Below the pieces are notes generated by a model. It was not told the origin of the DNA and made no database searches. It worked only from the letters and a program-made list of their open reading frames with translations. Of a stretch of 64,000 nt of DNA, positions 60,767 to 64,000 are shown piece after piece. The DNA lies in assembly GCA_902729315.2 (NCBI GenBank), contig LR746270.1:2908501-2972500 (forward strand), written 5' to 3'. The translations under genes and the position numbers were made by a program. Within the stretch, counting starts at the first letter, position 1; each line of letters starts with the position of its first letter. The DNA comes from Spirodela intermedia (Eukaryota > Streptophyta > Magnoliopsida > Alismatales > Araceae).

Positions 60767-63700
60767 ATGGCTGTCTGCTTCCACACGTCGTCGCCGTCGT
60801 CGTCTTGTTCCTCCGCACCGTCCAGCAGCTTCTCCCGGAGCTGCCCACAGAGGTCTCCCTTCTCATTGCGCAAGAGGAAGCTCTGCCCGTCCGATTCCCT
60901 CCTTCCTCATCACCGCCCGCGAGCCGCCGCGCGAGGGTTTCGGATTAGATCTTCTTATGGACACCCGCTCAGCGCCCTTTCATTGCAGAATGGTGAGTGA
61001 TTCTGCAGATTTTACGACGAAGCAGCTCATCTCCGAATTCTCACAGTTGTTCCTCTTTCGTTTGGGTTTTACTGTCCAAGTTTCTCCCTCCATGTCGAGC
61101 TTGTTCTTTGCCGGGTTGATTGATTCTATCCGGCGAAAATTGTCGCTGAGATGGTGTTCTTGGGCAGGATCATCTGGGAGTTCGCCTGAGAAGGGTCCCG
61201 TTGACTTCAAGCTGGAGGATGGGCGGCCTCCAGGTTCCGGGCCAAGATCAGACGAGCCCACGATCAGCATCACCATCGTTGGAGCCTCTGGGGACCTTGC
61301 CAAGAAGAAAATTTTCCCAGCCCTGTTCGCTCTCTTCTACGAAAATTGTCTTCCTGAGGTTTGATCTTCCTTCACCAGTCGATTTTCTCCTCCTCCTTCA
61401 TCACTGTAATCCTTCTCTCTCACCCATGAGGACCATTCTTCTAACCCAATTCCTCCTCTCTCTCTCTCTCTCTCTCTCTACGCAGCATTTTACAATCTTT
61501 GGTTACTCTCGAAGCAAAATGACGGATGAGGAACTGAGGAACTCGATCAGCGGGACGTTGACCTGCAGGGTGGATAGCAGGTGGCTGCTCTCGTAATTCT
61601 CGTCAATCTCTTGTTGTTGCCCTGGGTCTCTATCCCTCCTAATCCGGCCAGCTGCTCTGGGTCAGGGATAACTGCGGGGACAAGATGGAGGAGTTCCTGC
61701 GGAGGTGCTTCTACCACCCAGGGCAGTATGGTTCTGATGAAAACTTCTCAGAGCTGGACGAGAAGCTCAGGGAAAAGGAGGTACCTTTCCTTCATCTCCA
61801 CTTCTTTTCTCCTCGAATTTTCTATTTTCTTGCCATTCAATTTTGTATATATACTATTTCTGTATTTTCCCACTATTTTAGATTTATTTATTTTTTTCTC
61901 CTTGGACTCTTGTACCATTTAGGAGAGGTATGGCCTCCCATCCTCTACCCATTGCTCGTTTGGCCTCAAGTCAGCTGACCCAGTTCCCCATCTTTATCCC
62001 TCCCCCCAAATGAGGAAGTTTAAAGGGTTGACTTTTTTCCCTTCTCTAAGCTTTTACTATCTGTAGATTTTCCACCTATTTTGTATTTATATTTTACGCT
62101 CTTGGGGGTCCTCCAGTTTCCCCTAATTATGTGTCCCTACTCTTCTCATACTCATGCTCCACTGATAATGGATTGACCAGATTCTTCCAGAGAGGGATTG
62201 AGAGTTTAGCCTCCTCATCTCTACAGCCGAAACAAGAAAGCTTATGAGGTTGACTTTTGTTTTTCTTTTTTGTTAAGGTCAGATTGCCCAATTCTTCAGT
62301 ATCTCCCCCTTTCACGAGTGGACCTGGGATCATAGGGAATGCCCATTTGACGTGTCATCATTAGTCATTTATCTAGCTTAAAGATATCCTCAAGGTCAGC
62401 TTCATTTTATTGGCATCTAGGAGTCTGGTTCTAAGGCTATTTTTGGAAATTATTTTTTGCCCAGGGTGGTAGGCTGTCCCACAGGCTATTTTATCTCTCC
62501 ATCCCCCCGAACATATTTGTGGATGTGGTCCGATGCGCCAGCCTCTGCGCTTCTTCTCCAACGGGCTGGACCCGGGTCATTGTTGAGAAGCCGTTTGGGC
62601 GGGACTCCAAGTCCTCGGGAGAGCTCACTCGGAGCCTGAAGCAGTACCTCTCCGAAGATCAGATCTTCAGGTGCACATCCTCCAGAAAACTTGCTCAATA
62701 CTGCTCCAAAATGATGAAGAACTTGTTTACAATCCATAGGAACGCCCACTACTTCTGAAAGGAGGAGATTTGCTCAATTTAGACTGACATTTGATTCTAT
62801 GATGCACAAAACGGCAGATAATTTACGATTAATAATTATTATATGCAACCATATCACGACTTGGGAAAGGAAAGGAAACTTGCTCGATTTAGACAAAAAT
62901 GGAGCTCTATAATCCAGAAAGTACTGATTTTTTTTAATTAATCATTATGTATATATATAATTTGTGATCTACAGGGTCGATCATTATCACTACTTGGGAT
63001 GGGAGATTAGCTCAGTTAGCTGTATAATCCACAAAACGATGAATAATTATTTGCAAGACAATTTATTTTTTTTATTATCTGCAGAATCGACCACTACCTG
63101 GGGAAGGAGCTTGTGGAGAATCTCTCAGTTCTCCGCTTCTCCAACCTCGTTTTCGAGCCACTGTGGTCGCGGCAATACATCAGGAATGTCCAGCTGATAT
63201 TCTCCGAGGACTTTGGTACCGAGGGGCGAGGCGGGTCTGTGAAATATGTTCTTCCCTTCTTCATAAAACCTTCATTTTTTTATTTATTATTTATTTAAAA
63301 TCCGACCAGAGAAGTCAACCCCTTCTTCCCCTGCAGCTACTTCGACAGCTATGGCATAATCCGAGACATCATGCAGAATCACCTCCTCCAGATACTCGCC
63401 TTATTCGCCATGGAGCCGCCTGTCAGCCTCGACGCTGAGGACATCAGGAACGAGAAGGTCCTCTAAGATTGTACATCCTCCATATGATTATAATTCATCG
63501 ATTATTTCCCCTTTTTTATGCTACAAACCGTACTGTTTGAGAGTAATAATCAAAATCAAAAGGGTGGTCTTGATCAGGTGAAGGTTCTTCGGTCGATGAA
63601 GAATCTGCAGCTTGACGATGTAGTGGTGGGCCAGTACAAGGGCCACTCCAAGGGCGGCAGAGCTTATCCGGCCTACATCGACGACCCGACTGTGCCGAAG

Positions 63701-64000
63701 AACAGCCTGACCCCGACATTCGCCGCCGCCGCGCTCTTCATCGACAATGCGAGATGGGACGGCGTCCCCTTCCTGATGAAGGCCGGCAAGGCCCTCCACA
63801 GCCGACGGTAGGGACAGACAACCCCAGTTGAGGTCTCCTTGGCTGACCTGCCCGATTACTCCCCACCTGACGGAGATCAGCTTGCCAGAGCAGAGATCAG
63901 GGTCCAGTTTAGGCACGTGCCCGGGAACCTCTACAAGAGGAGCTTTGGGACCGATCTGGACAAGGCGACCAACGAGCTTGTCATCCGGGTGCAGCCTGAC
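60767..64000 (+). CDS. Plastid glucose-6-phosphate 1-dehydrogenase (3' partial)
   Basis: Nine exons visible: 60767-60992, 61168-61358, 61486-61580, 61666-61780, 62465-62670, 63085-63234, 63337-63457, 63578-63807 and 63889 to past 64000. All are GT-AG with matching phases. Exon 1 encodes a Ser/Arg-rich transit peptide. The NADP-binding motif is [12 protein letters not shown] and the substrate/active-site motif [10 protein letters not shown] spans exons 5-6. Later blocks are [36 protein letters not shown]-type [11 protein letters not shown] and [12 protein letters not shown]. Joining exons 3 and 4 gives CRVDSRDNC, the two-cysteine segment used for thioredoxin redox control in plastid isoforms. 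The enzyme oxidises glucose-6-phosphate to the lactone and makes NADPH, opening the oxidative pentose phosphate pathway. The gene runs off the window; the missing part is the C-terminal quarter or less. Confidence 0.94.
62745..63125 (+). repeat. Degenerate triplicated intron/exon-start repeat inside G6PDH
   Basis: Upstream of exon 6 (63085) the intron carries two decayed copies of the exon 6 start and its preceding intron sequence. One, near 62848-62890, reads as YHDLGKERK-like. The other, near 62973-63020, is preceded by CTACAG and reads [13 protein letters not shown]. The real exon reads [15 protein letters not shown]. Blocks such as GCACAAAACGGCAGATAATT and CCACAAAACGATGAATAATT recur between them. 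Confidence 0.7.

Noticed and set aside
63803-63890. In-frame TAG in G6PDH after [11 protein letters not shown], seeming to truncate the enzyme
   Set aside because: A GT donor at 63808 and an AG acceptor at 63888 define a short intron. Splicing restores [11 protein letters not shown] exactly as in the family.

Overview
This is a 64 kb piece of flowering-plant nuclear DNA. The evidence is split genes with GT-AG introns, plant-specific gene families, Copia and Gypsy LTR retrotransposon remains, and many long (GA/CT)n tracts. Some genes have very GC-rich exons (DOMON-cytochrome b561, OPT transporter, G6PDH) and others have AT-richer exons (MO25, RKD). That bimodality would suit a monocot, but I cannot name the species.

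Left third (1-14.6 kb): the 3' ten exons of an MO25/CAB39-like scaffold gene (+) end at 5552. They run convergently into a complete three-exon DOMON/cytochrome b561 gene (-, 6968-8358). GA/CT-rich spacer and a possible LTR/leader remnant follow.

Middle (14.6-39.7 kb): decayed retroelements surround a six-exon RKD-type RWP-RK transcription factor gene (-, 21559-28270). The Copia polyprotein at about 15.3-18.7 kb abuts a broken fragment of a b561 gene. Between 30 and 38.3 kb, two copies of one about 1.7 kb LTR lie in opposite orientation around Gypsy gag, protease and RT/RNase H relics. The right-hand copy is a solo LTR with a perfect 5 bp target-site duplication.

Right part (39.7-64 kb): two copies of an N-acetylglucosaminyltransferase II gene (+, about 40.7 and 56.5 kb) with their 5' flanks. 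Directly behind copy 1 lies a second, broken copy of the RKD promoter, exon 1 and start of intron 1. Then come another Copia relic (46.3-49.85 kb, -), a six-exon OPT oligopeptide transporter (-, 50046-53887), a roughly 60-75 bp minisatellite, GnT-II copy 2, a small conserved plant protein (-, 59489-59776), and the first nine exons of a plastid glucose-6-phosphate dehydrogenase (+, from 60767, running off the window).

The genes do not form one pathway: MO25 (kinase scaffold), b561 (membrane redox), RKD (germline/embryo transcription), GnT-II (Golgi N-glycans), OPT (peptide or metal-chelate uptake) and G6PDH (plastid NADPH). The main interest is structural: serial duplication, probable gene conversion, and broken copies of neighbouring genes next to retroelements. 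Exon coordinates were read by eye from splice signals, reading phase and family conservation; no search was run.
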